DNA of 6,758 nucleotides from UBA7396 sp036172015 (GCA_036172015.1 JAVHSE010000079.1:1-6758), one strand, 5' to 3'; counted from the first letter of the stretch, positions 1-6,724 are shown. Numbers and translations: made by a program. Notes: a model not told the origin generated them from the sequence alone.

Positions 1-2
1 GT

Positions 3-38
3 ACTGATAAATCAGTGACTGAATTTACATTAAAATAA
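3..38 (+). CDS. possible C-terminal tail of a rightward gene (partial)
   Basis: Frame 3 is open from the window edge and reads TDKSVTEFTLK before a TAA stop. The residue mix and codons (GAT, AAA, TCA, ACT, GAA) resemble the other genes here, and a bidirectional terminator follows about 80 bases later, which fits a gene ending at this point. Eleven codons are too few to identify a product or to exclude chance. Frame 1 is also open, for ten codons, under the UGA=Gly code. Confidence 0.3.
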   Translation, partial: TDKSVTEFTLK

Positions 39-116
39 TTTGATTTATTTTTGTATTCTACAGAAACTACTTATATATTTACTATAATAGAAACTTCTAT
101 AATACGAATAACGAAA

Positions 117-155
117 TATAAAAAAGTGATTTTATTACAAAATCACTTTTTTATA
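117..155. terminator. bidirectional rho-independent terminator
   Basis: The arms 117-133 and 139-155 are perfectly complementary around a five-base loop (ATTAC). The core is GTGATTTT/AAAATCAC, and the A-run at one end and T-run at the other give a U-tract in both directions. On the minus strand it lies 44 bases past the nitroreductase stop, so it probably ends that transcript. On the plus strand it would end whatever gene finishes near base 38. Confidence 0.8.
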
Positions 156-198
156 TACACCAGATATATAAGCATGAGAAATAAAAAAATATATTCAC

Positions 199-828
199 TT
201 ACATTTTTATGACTATATCTTCCATATTAAATCTTACTTTTGCAAGATGAGCATATTTATCTTGTTCGCTTCTATATCAAACTGCTAAAACAACACTACT
301 TGCAAGTCATAATTCTTTTAATCATAAAATTTCATCATAAGCTTTTGGATCAAATCATTCTATAGGACATGTATCAATTTGCTTTGAAGCTATAAAAGTA
401 ATGAGATTTCATAAAGCAATATTTACTTGTCTCGTAGCCCAATAATTTCTTTCATCCACACTTTTTGAAGCAAAAAATCACTTCATCATCCCTTCATACC
501 CAGCTAAATCTTCTCTTGCAATATGTCTGGTTGCTACTGTAGTATTTAAAAATTTTTCTATCAGTTCATCTCCTGGATTTTCCAATCTAGTAAAGACAAA
601 TAAGTGTGATGCATCAACTATTTGAGATTGATTCCAAGAAGCAGGTAAAAGTTTTGCTCTTAACTCTGGATTTTCAACAATAATGATTTTCCAAGGTTGA
701 AGTCAAAAACTAGAAGCTGAAAATCTAAATGCTTCTAAAATTTCATCTAAATCAGTTTGAGAAACTTTTTTGTTTGTATCAAATACTTTCGTTGCATATC
801 TCCATTGTAACAAGTTTAATAAGTTCAT
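199..828 (-). CDS. NfsB-type FMN-dependent NAD(P)H nitroreductase (UGA=Gly)
   Basis: This 209-residue protein belongs to the nitroreductase family, soluble cytoplasmic FMN enzymes that use NAD(P)H to reduce nitro compounds, quinones and flavins. What is seen: an N-terminal RYATKVFD (residues 10-17), matching the RHSTKAFD FMN-phosphate site of E. coli NfsB; ASSFGLQPWK (38-47), matching PSSTNSQPWH; PIEGFD (155-160); a GLKELG segment (169-174); VGYRS (183-187); and a C-terminal KVR (197-199), matching the Lys/Arg pair of NfsB. The length is close to NfsB (217). Seven in-frame TGA codons encode residues 42, 117, 140, 158, 169, 174 and 184; at least four (140, 158, 169, 184) line up with Gly in NfsB as I recall that sequence. 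The ATG is the first in the frame; its Shine-Dalgarno is weak (AAGAT). The gene starts 59 bases after the permease stop on the same strand. The physiological substrate cannot be told from sequence. Confidence 0.93.
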
Positions 829-874
829 ATTATCTTAATTAAAAAATAAATACTATATTTTGTATAGCTTTTAA

Positions 875-902
875 AATATAATATATATTATTTTATTTGC
901 AA
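875..902 (-). promoter_or_regulatory. candidate promoter for the nitroreductase
   Basis: On the minus strand TTGCAA (897-902) is followed, after 16 bases, by TATATT (875-880). Transcription would start near 868, giving a leader of about 40 bases. The -35 box lies within the last codons of the permease gene. The same TTGCAA-16-TATATT layout occurs ahead of the kinase gene. The region is nearly all A/T, so a chance match is quite possible and co-transcription with the permease remains an alternative. Confidence 0.3.
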
Positions 903-3269
903 ACTTTTCTTCAAAAAAATCTTCACATATATCCACATGATGATAAAAAGTCAAAAAATTATCAAAATTCAAATTGCGAAAGCTCAAATATTCAAACTAA
1001 AATACTTGATAAAATAAAATATAATTCATAAAAATATACTTCCAAAAACAAAACTTAATATCAATCCTATTCCAATTAAATAAACAAATTCTATCCCTAA
1101 TGCTTGAATAAGTTTTTTTCTTTTTCATCAAAAAATATGTAATAATTCTACTTTTTTTCTTTTAAATGTTGATAAAAACGAAAGTGAGACAATAAAACTT
1201 AAAAATGAAAAAATAAATATGTACCCTAAACAAAAATATACTATCACTAAAATTTGATATGCAATTTCAATAACAATATCAATAATGTCCTTGGTTTTGA
1301 TAACAGTTACATAATTCCCTATTTCTTTAAAAAGAGTGCTTTCAATATTGTTCGGTTTTTGTGATTGTTTATAGGATACAATATAATTTCTTGGATACTT
1401 TTCAAAATCAGAAACAAACAGTTGAAAATAGAAAAATGGATTAGCTCCATTTCTCACAGCTTCTCTGAAATTTACTACTTTCAATTCTTTTTCTAATCCA
1501 GCAACTCAAAAAATGATTTCATCTCATATACGAAGTCATAATCTTTGAGCAAATTCTCTATCTACTGAAACTCATCCTGCTGATAATATGCGACCTGAAA
1601 TAATTTTATTTTCCAAATATTTTGTGGTGGAAAAAAATTCTCTTCCAAATTCTCTCGAAATAGTTTTTGTTCATAAAAATTCTTCTAATGTTTTTCTATT
1701 TATTTTTTTTATCTTGAGAGAGACGATTTCAAATATTTCTTCATGAGTAAAATACTTTTTTATTACTTCTTTATCATGAGATTGAATATTAATAATAAAA
1801 GTATCATTGGAATTCATGGTAATATTTTTCAAATAATTTAAAAAACTTCCTGAAAATACATAAAAGATAAAAATTGATACAAATGAAATAACAGACGAAA
1901 ATATAATAAGAAACGAAACATTTCCAGGTTTAATAGTTGATCGAATCGCATCAAAAAGATAAAAATTTTTGAAAAATATTTTTTGTTTTGTATATCATTG
2001 AAATCAAAGATTTAAAATTTTTTCAATCAAAATATAAAAAATAACAATAAGTAAAATAAATATAACACTATATAAAAAACTATCGAGTATTTTTATACCA
2101 GAAACGATATTTATAGCTAAAAATCAACTAAAAATAAGGAATAAATAAACTCCATAATCTTTACATGTAAAATTTGAAAAATTTCCTTCATCTTTGAGTA
2201 AACTTCCGATATCAGATTTGAATATTTTATATGCTGGAGAAAAAACTCAAACAAAAAGTAAAATAACAGTAATAAAAAATCCTCGATAAAATGATTCTAT
2301 GTTTGAAGCAAAAAAATCATACTTGGTGGAAAGTAACTCCATGAGAAAAATATTGAAAGTATATGCGAGTAAAAAACTTCAAAAAAATACTCAAAATAAA
2401 ATGAATACATTATAATAAAATATTTGTTTCTTTTTGAGTCAAAAGATATTGAGAAGACCAATCGTCCCCTTTATTTTTTTAAAAAATGTTTCTAACGATA
2501 AAATAACAATAAAAAATGTCAATGCAAAAACAACGAGATGAAAAAAATTAATAAATACATAAAATCTATCAGTAATATTAGAAATAGTTTCGTTTCTATC
2601 ACTGAGTGTTTTTACCGTAAAATCTTTTAAAATAGGGTCTGATTTGAGGAAATTTTTATATATTTCTTCATACATTCATTGAAATTTTAAAAAATAGGTG
2701 TACTGTAATCTGGAATTGGTAGAATTGAGACTGGTATCAAAATTCTCTATTGGTAAATACAAAGTATTTTGACTCGCATAGATACTGATATCTCATAAAG
2801 GTGATTTTTTAATAATTCATTTTACTTGATATTTTTTTCCTAATATTTCAATCGTTTTTCCGTATTTTTCAAAAGTTTGACGATTTACTACTAAAATTCC
2901 AGACATATCAATGGTTTCATATGTAAACTGATTATAAAAAGGATAATTTGAAGTATGATAGACGAGTTCAACTAAACTAGATTGTTTTTGAGTGTCAAAC
3001 AAAGTAGAATTCATAGAAATAATTTTCGCAATATCAAAAGTAGTTTTATATTTTTTTCTCAAAAGATTTTCATCCAAATCATTTTTATTTGATATGACAA
3101 TATCTCAGCCAACGAGTGGTTTGATTTGACTTTGTAGATAATCTTGTACTGACAATACAATATTATTTCCCAAAATATAAGAAAATAAACTCAAAAATAC
3201 ACTCAAAAAAATAAATACAAAGTATTTTTCTCAGGAAGCAAACATTATTTTTGTAATTTTTGAAAACAT
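888..3269 (-). CDS. YbbP/FtsX-type ABC transporter permease (COG3127-like), UGA=Gly
   Basis: This 793-residue inner-membrane protein has two FtsX-like permease units. Layout: a transmembrane helix (about 17-40), a large extracytoplasmic domain (41-235), helices near 236-260, 284-312 and 332-350 with the coupling-type segment KKIKGTIGLLNIFGLKKKQI, further helices (375-392, 398-418, 453-475), a second outer domain (476-660), then helices at 666-702, 725-755 and 762-785. The segments GGDIVIS (54-60), LVELVYHTSNYPFY (99-112), SGRILSAGGVSVDREFAQRLG (558-578) and GDEIIFGVAG (582-591) recall the YbbP family, linked to lipoprotein or envelope lipid handling with a separate YbbA-like ATPase. Twenty-three TGA codons are needed, including the pair in HIFGGKRKK (714-715), where the family has Leu-Gly-Ala. 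No ATPase gene is adjacent, so the partner must lie elsewhere. The ATG at 3269 is the first after an in-frame TAG (3303-3305) and has no clear Shine-Dalgarno. The exact substrate is unknown. Confidence 0.88.
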
Positions 3270-3302
3270 ATATTTATTATGTAAAAACTGGTATATAATT
3301 AT

Positions 3303-3331
3303 CTATTCCATCATTATCATATTCTCTCTCT
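3303..3331 (-). promoter_or_regulatory. purine-rich ribosome site with a five-codon upstream ORF
   Basis: On the minus strand a GAGAGAGA tract is followed directly by ATG ATA ATG ATG GAA TAG (3320 down to 3303). This is the best Shine-Dalgarno-like sequence near the permease, yet it serves a mini-ORF (MIMME) rather than the permease ATG 34 bases after the stop. The mini-ORF is in the same frame as the permease, so either translation re-initiates or the TAG truncates an older, longer N-terminus. Confidence 0.35.
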
Positions 3332-3358
3332 TTGATTGGATATACAAAATGGTATCTT

Positions 3359-3383
3359 AGAAAAAATACATTGTATTTTTTCT
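3359..3383. terminator. perfect 11-bp stem-loop, probable terminator
   Basis: The arms 3359-3369 and 3373-3383 (AGAAAAAATAC/GTATTTTTTCT) pair perfectly around a three-base loop. The A/T runs within the stem would give a U-tract on either strand. On the minus strand the left arm includes the TAG that closes the possible small gene at 3382-3502, which is where a terminator would be expected. If it works in that direction, the permease needs its own promoter between 3269 and 3359. Confidence 0.55.
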
Positions 3384-3390
3384 ATGTATC

Positions 3391-3419
3391 TTCTCTTATT
3401 TCTATAACTGAAGTATAAT
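3391..3419 (+). promoter_or_regulatory. candidate promoter for a short plus-strand RNA
   Basis: A perfect TATAAT (3414-3419) lies 17 bases after TTCTCT (3391-3396), a poor -35 box. Transcription would start near 3426 and run about 95 bases through three stem-loops to the U-tract at 3513-3520. Perfect -10 boxes are common by chance in this base composition. Confidence 0.3.
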
Positions 3420-3429
3420 TTTTTGGTTT

Positions 3430-3455
3430 GAAAAAGCAATTTTTTCGGCTTTTTT
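3430..3455. terminator. terminator-like hairpin with alternative pairings
   Basis: AAAAAGC (3431-3437) pairs with GCTTTTT (3448-3454), leaving a ten-base loop; a competing fold pairs GAAAAA (3430-3435) with TTTTTC (3441-3446). Both give a G/C-closed stem with T-runs on either strand. It lies within the possible small minus-strand gene, which argues against it being that gene's terminator. Confidence 0.35.
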
Positions 3456-3463
3456 CCTTAAGG

Positions 3464-3520
3464 AATATCTGATAAACTATCAAGATATTTTTCAAATCTC
3501 ATTGTTATGAGATTTTTTTT
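3464..3520 (+). terminator. tandem stem-loops ending in an eight-T tract
   Basis: The first hairpin pairs AATATCT-GATA (3464-3474) with TATC-A-AGATATT (3478-3489), 11 pairs with one bulged A and an AAC loop, followed by a short T-run. The second pairs AAATCTCAT (3494-3502) with ATGAGATTT (3507-3515) around TGTT and runs into eight Ts (3513-3520), a textbook rho-independent terminator for plus-strand transcription. No plus-strand gene ends just upstream, so it would close a short RNA or insulate the DUF4153 gene. Confidence 0.6.
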
Positions 3521-3674
3521 AATAATTTTTTAAAATGGAGCGAATTTCAAGATTTTAGCAAGAATATTCCCATATATGGTAAACTTTTAGCTTACTTTTT
3601 TACTATTTTCAACTCTTTTCTCAGAGTTTAGGTGTAAAACTTAATCAGGTTGTGTAGAAAGCAAAAATGAATAA

Positions 3675-3703
3675 ATTATATCACACCAATGCAAAAATTA
3701 GAA
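3675..3703 (-). promoter_or_regulatory. candidate leftward promoter with extended -10
   Basis: The minus strand shows TGATATAAT (3675-3683), a perfect extended -10 box. The position 17 bases upstream (3698-3703) reads TTCTAA, a weak -35. The start would fall near 3668, with the inverted-repeat arm at 3644-3657 within the first 25 bases of the RNA. The next long gene on this strand is the permease, nearly 400 bases away, with the possible small gene (3382-3502) between. Confidence 0.45.
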
Positions 3704-3709
3704 AATCTT

Positions 3710-3737
3710 TTGGCGAAAAATCTTGTTTGTTTATAAT
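3710..3737 (+). promoter_or_regulatory. candidate promoter of the DUF4153 gene
   Basis: TTGGCG (3710-3715, four of six consensus bases) and a perfect TATAAT (3732-3737) are separated by 16 bases. Transcription would begin near 3744, leaving a leader of about 75 bases that contains the hairpin at 3753-3771 and the right inverted-repeat arm (3772-3785), ending 33 bases before the start codon. It is the best-formed promoter in the window. Confidence 0.5.
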
Positions 3738-3818
3738 CACCTTAGCCGCAAGTGAATTTTATGAAAATTTACTACATAACCTGATGAGTTTCTATAGTTT
3801 ACTTGATAATTTATTTTT

Positions 3819-5756
3819 ATGAACATCACTAAAATCTTTCAATTTGAAAAATTAAAAAATAATATACTTACTATTATGAGAAGATTTCCAATTTGAATCT
3901 TACTTATAGGTATGACTACCACCTTGTTTTTCATCTTGCTTCGCTGAAATTTAGATAATTTACAAGAAGAAACTATTTTGAGGTATATTTTTTCATGAAT
4001 TATTACATTCTTTTTGAGTTTATGAGTCTATTTAACGAGCGAAAGTTTCGAGCAAAATAAAAAACTCACTCATATATTTCAACTTATACCGATATGATTT
4101 GGTGTATTATTTTTACTCACTTTTAAGGGAAATTTTTCAAACTTTGATCAAATTATTTATTTTATACTGACTCTTATTTGAATTATTTCGTATCTTTTTA
4201 TTGCTCCTTTTATCAAAAAAATTTTTAGTAATACGGAAGCAAAAAATGTGTATTATGGTTATTTTTATAACATAAGTGTAGTTTTTTTGATTTCAAGTAT
4301 ATTATGATGAGTTCTGTTTGCTTTGTGATCAATTGCAATAGGGACTGTTTTTGCTTTATTTGATATACAAAATTTTGTAAATGATAAAATTTATTGAGAT
4401 TGGGCTATTATTTCTCTTTCTCTTTTGACTCCAATTTTTACTCTAACTCAATTACCAGAGAAAAAAACTTTTTATGAAGCAACCTTTATAGCGAATAGTT
4501 TTTTCTCATTTTTAGTAAAATATATAGCAATTCCATTTATTTATATTTATTTTATTATTCTCTATGCTTATAGTATAAAAGTACTTTTAAATTTTTGAGA
4601 ATGGCCAAAATGAGAAGTCAGTTGGATGGTAATTTGATTTAGTGTATTTTGATACTGAATTTATATGTTTTCATCTATTTTTGAAGAAGAAAATAGATTT
4701 ATAAAATTTTTTAGAAAATGTTTTCCATGGGTAGTTATTCCACAAATTTTTATGTTATTTTATGCTATTTATTTAAGAATTGCTCAATATGATCTCACTA
4801 TGAATAGATATTTTGTAGTCATATTTGGTATTTGGCTCGCTATTATATCAATATATTTTGTACTTTCAGTAAAAAAACACATCTATCATATTCCATTTAT
4901 TTTGACTCTGTTTACTTTTGTTATTTCTATATGACCTTGGTGAGTATATTCTCTTCCAGAATCAAGACAATTGCAAAGACTCGAGAAAAATCTCATGCAA
5001 GCTTGAATTCTCAATATACAAAATAATAAAAATATAATTCCACTTAAAAATTATGAAGATATAGATAAAAATCTATCAAAAGAAATATATGAATGAATTC
5101 ATTATTTATGTGGGTATAATGATTGTAAGAGTATCAAAGTATTATTTGCTCAAATATATAGCGATATAGAGAAAAAAAGTAAAGATGATTTTGAAAAAAG
5201 TTTCGTATGAGGACTTGGAATTTACAGTTCATCAGAAAAAAGACTGTATAATGGACCAAGTAGTTGGGAAATAGTTGATGGTATAACAAAAATTATAAAA
5301 GTGAAATCATATTTTGAAAATATGGATGACTCTCAACTCGAAACTTTATATTTTTATATTGATGGAGGTGAAGGATTATTTCCACTTGATATAGTATGAT
5401 ATTCAAAAATTATGAGAATAAATGAGTCAAGATTGATATGAATAAATGATAGATATACAAAAGATTCTTCTCTCAATTCTGTGGTTGATTTTGTAAATGA
5501 AACATTAGAAATAAATGAAAATGGGAAAATATTTGATACTCTCGATATCAAACCTATCATAAAAAATCTTGAAAATACTTATAAAACTGATAAAAAAACT
5601 TCTCTTTCAAGAAAAAATATGATTTATGAAATTGCAGGAAAAAATGGAAATTATAAAATAATTCTTGAAAATATTTCCATTAAAAATCCTTTCTATACAT
5701 GAAAAATAAACGAAAATATTTATAATAGTATTTGATGATATGTACTCGTAAAGTAA
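3819..5756 (+). CDS. DUF4153 family multi-pass membrane protein (UGA=Gly)
   Basis: This 645-residue protein has a membrane half (about 1-378) with roughly ten to twelve hydrophobic helices and a mainly soluble C-terminal domain (380-645). Three segments recall DUF4153: ILYAYSIKVLLNFGEWPKG (247-265) with VSWMVIGF after it, LRIAQYDLTMNRY (319-331), and GPWGVYSLPESRQLQRLEK (372-390) at the membrane exit. The family's function is not established; it is an uncharacterised bacterial membrane protein. The C-terminal domain is polar, contains two Cys (431, 436) and a DGGEG turn (515-519), and resembles nothing I can name; after the last helix it may lie outside the cytoplasm. There are 25 in-frame TGA codons, including both Gly of GPWG. 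The ATG at 3819 follows an in-frame TAA (3807) and lacks a clear Shine-Dalgarno. The gene diverges from the permease and ends in a strong terminator, so it is probably monocistronic. Confidence 0.87.
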
Positions 5757-5787
5757 AACAACCGAAGAAATTTCTTCGGTTGTTTTT
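5755..5787. terminator. perfect 16-bp palindromic terminator
   Basis: Bases 5755-5770 and 5771-5786 are exact inverted copies, with core ACAACCGAAGAA and its complement, and a tight central AATT loop. A five-T run (5783-5787) follows on the plus strand. The stem begins within the TAA of the DUF4153 gene. The G/C content of the stem stands out against the surroundings. The flanking A-run makes it usable in both directions, but no leftward gene is seen arriving here. Confidence 0.9.
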
Positions 5788-5845
5788 ACAATAATTCGTG
5801 TCCATTTTTTTGTGGTTTTGATAGAAACAAACAGCTTTTATTTTT

Positions 5846-5873
5846 TTGCAAAAATTTGGAAAATAAATATATT
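5846..5873 (+). promoter_or_regulatory. candidate promoter of the kinase gene
   Basis: TTGCAA (5846-5851) and TATATT (5868-5873) are 16 bases apart. Transcription would start near 5880, about 74 bases before the preferred ATG and 32 before an alternative in-frame ATG at 5912. A promoter is needed here because a strong terminator lies just upstream. Nothing else is evident in the 166-base gap before the gene. Confidence 0.42.
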
Positions 5874-5953
5874 AGTGAAGTGAAAACAATTACATAAAAA
5901 GCTTATTAGATATGGACTGAAATTATAAAGCAAATGAAAAGTGAGTAATTCAA

Positions 5954-6724
5954 ATGACTAAATATTTTTTAGAAGAGATTCAAAAAGGTTGAATTGAAAA
6001 ATACTTTACAAATTGAGATATTACTCCAAGTACTATCTTTCTTGCTTGAGCTCCAGGGGTAGGAAAAACAGAATTTATAGAAACATTAGAAGACAGCAAG
6101 AGATTTATAGTTATAGATATTGATAAATATAGAGTTTTATTTGATTGATATCAATGATATAATGCTTCAGATTATCAAAAATTATCAACACAAGTAGCAA
6201 ATAAAATTTATAAATTTTGTATGCAAAAGAGTCTTAATGTTATAGTTGATTGAACTTTTTGAAATATAAATGTAATTGAACAAAATATTCAAAAATGTAT
6301 AAAGCAAAAAAGAGATTTTTGAATTGTTTTGATTTATCAAGATCCGTTGATATCATATTTTTACACAAAATTAAGACAATTAGAATGAAAAAGAAATGTT
6401 CCAAAAGAGATTTTTGTAGAAAAATTTTATAATTCTATAGAAAATGCTTTAAAAATAAAACAAAAATATTCTGACATGTTTTTTCTTTTTGCATATAAAA
6501 ATGCAAAGTGAATATTTCAGACAAATACTAATGTAGTAGATAAAAAATCTTTTGACAAAAAGGTATCTATTAATTATAATAAAAATGTATTAATTGAGAA
6601 TTTAGATTATATAGATGATATATTTAAACAAAGTTTAAATATAAGTAATAAGATTATGAATTTTATAAATTCGACTTTAGATTTTTTACTAAAAATATTA
6701 TGACTAAGAAAGAAAGAGAAATAA
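5954..6724 (+). CDS. zeta-toxin-like P-loop kinase (UGA=Gly)
   Basis: This 256-residue protein resembles the zeta/PezT group of P-loop kinases, some of which phosphorylate UDP-N-acetylglucosamine and so block wall synthesis. Seen in order: a hydrophobic strand into Walker A GAPGVGKTE (32-40); VIDIDKYR (53-60), matching the zeta strand with its catalytic Asp; FDGYQGYNASDYQ (63-75); VIVDGTF (96-102), where zeta has an acidic-Gly-Thr motif; GIVLIYQDP (123-131); and a lid-like segment RQLEGKRNVPKEIFVEKF (141-158). A polar, coiled tail (190-256) follows. Eleven of 14 Gly codons are TGA, including the first Gly of the P-loop. I chose the ATG at 5954 because AAGTGAG lies eight bases upstream; an in-frame ATG at 5912 would add 14 residues (MDGNYKANEKGVIQ). 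The last 25 bases overlap the next gene. Toxicity is not shown by sequence; a housekeeping or metabolite kinase of the same fold is possible. Confidence 0.75.

Larger units (their letters stand above)
3382..3502 (-). pseudogene. possible small minus-strand gene split by a +1 frameshift
   Basis: From ATG (3502) the minus strand reads MRFEKYLDSLSDIP and stops at TAA (3458-3460). If the reading shifts by +1 just before the CCT TAA, it continues LKEKSRKNCFFKPKN, then YTSVIEIREDT, to a TAG at 3382-3384, which lies at the start of a perfect hairpin. The joined product of about 39 residues has a balanced, protein-like composition and codons like the neighbouring genes. I recognise no family and see no Shine-Dalgarno; the ATG lies inside the stem of the 3494-3515 hairpin. 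It could be a decayed gene, a programmed frameshift, a sequencing indel or chance, since AT-rich shadow frames stay open easily and the unshifted frame is also open after the TAA. Confidence 0.25.
3426..3520 (+). ncRNA. possible short structured RNA
   Basis: Between the candidate promoter and a strong terminator the plus strand folds into consecutive hairpins. At 3430-3455, GAAAAA can pair with TTTTTC (3430-3446), or AAAAAGC with GCTTTTT (3431-3454), as alternatives. A second hairpin occupies 3464-3489 and a third is the terminator. No ORF of note lies on this strand. It does not match the conserved cores of SRP, 6S or tmRNA that I know. It could equally be only the overlapping terminators of flanking transcripts. 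Confidence 0.25.
3644..3785. repeat. 14-base inverted repeat flanking the divergent promoters
   Basis: ATCAGGTTGTGTAG (3644-3657) and CTACATAACCTGAT (3772-3785) are inverted copies with one difference, which would be a G-U pair in RNA. They enclose 114 bases with promoter-like sites pointing outward on both strands, so each transcript would carry the same element (CTACA-C/T-AACCTGAT) soon after its start. An eight-pair hairpin (3753-3760/3764-3771, loop ATG) abuts the right arm and extends to ten pairs if it borrows two bases from that arm. Possible readings are paired operator sites, an RNA helix, or the ends of a small mobile element; no flanking target duplication is visible. Confidence 0.6.
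3270..3818. other. hairpin-rich intergenic region between two divergent membrane-protein genes
   Basis: Nothing in these 549 bases is recognisable as a known gene. It holds four strong stem-loops (3359-3383, 3430-3455, 3464-3489, 3494-3515), a possible small frameshifted gene on the minus strand (3382-3502), a six-base-pair hairpin (3611-3628, AACTCT/AGAGTT), the ten-base palindrome CCATATATGG (3570-3579), a long inverted repeat (3644-3657/3772-3785) and promoter-like sites on both strands. I looked on both strands for the conserved cores of tRNA, tmRNA, RNase P RNA and SRP RNA and saw none. Confidence 0.6.

Noticed and set aside
1..33. Frame 1 reading VLINQGLNLH as an alternative gene end.
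   Set aside because: It is as short as the frame 3 option and its composition is less like the other genes; only one of the two could be real, and I kept frame 3 at low confidence.
51..104. Promoter-like boxes (TTGTAT-17-TATATT) and two CTATAATA repeats around a short ATAGAA/TTCTAT palindrome.
   Set aside because: Only the terminator hairpin lies downstream on the plus strand, and this composition produces such boxes freely.
873..895. A/T-only imperfect palindrome between the permease and nitroreductase genes.
   Set aside because: It has no G/C pair to make a stable stem and no distinct U-tract, so I do not call it a terminator.
1128..3077. Three separate short minus-strand ORFs under the standard code.
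   Set aside because: They are fragments of the single 793-residue permease, separated only by TGA codons read as glycine.
3476..3631. A plus-strand open stretch including WSEFQDFSKNIPIYGK that briefly suggested a transposase remnant.
   Set aside because: It has no start codon in a sensible place, runs through the 3494-3520 terminator, and I could not match it to any transposase family.
3530..3810. Possible tmRNA, RNase P RNA, SRP RNA or 6S RNA.
   Set aside because: A tag-like reading (TLAAS) and a GTAAAC...GCTTAC pair looked suggestive, but there is no T-arm, no GAGGAAAGTCC-type core and no SRP tetraloop motif on either strand.
3731..3826. A 31-codon minus-strand ORF starting MFIKINYQVNYRNSSGY.
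   Set aside because: It is antisense to the DUF4153 leader and promoter, has no ribosome site and ends without a terminator; open frames of this length are expected when only TAA and TAG are stops.
3667..3855. A 62-codon plus-strand ORF starting MNKLYHTNAKIRKSFGEK under table 25.
   Set aside because: It overlaps both candidate promoters and the DUF4153 start by 37 bases, contains codons rare in the neighbours (GGC, GCC) and matches no family I know; a shadow of the regulatory region is more likely.
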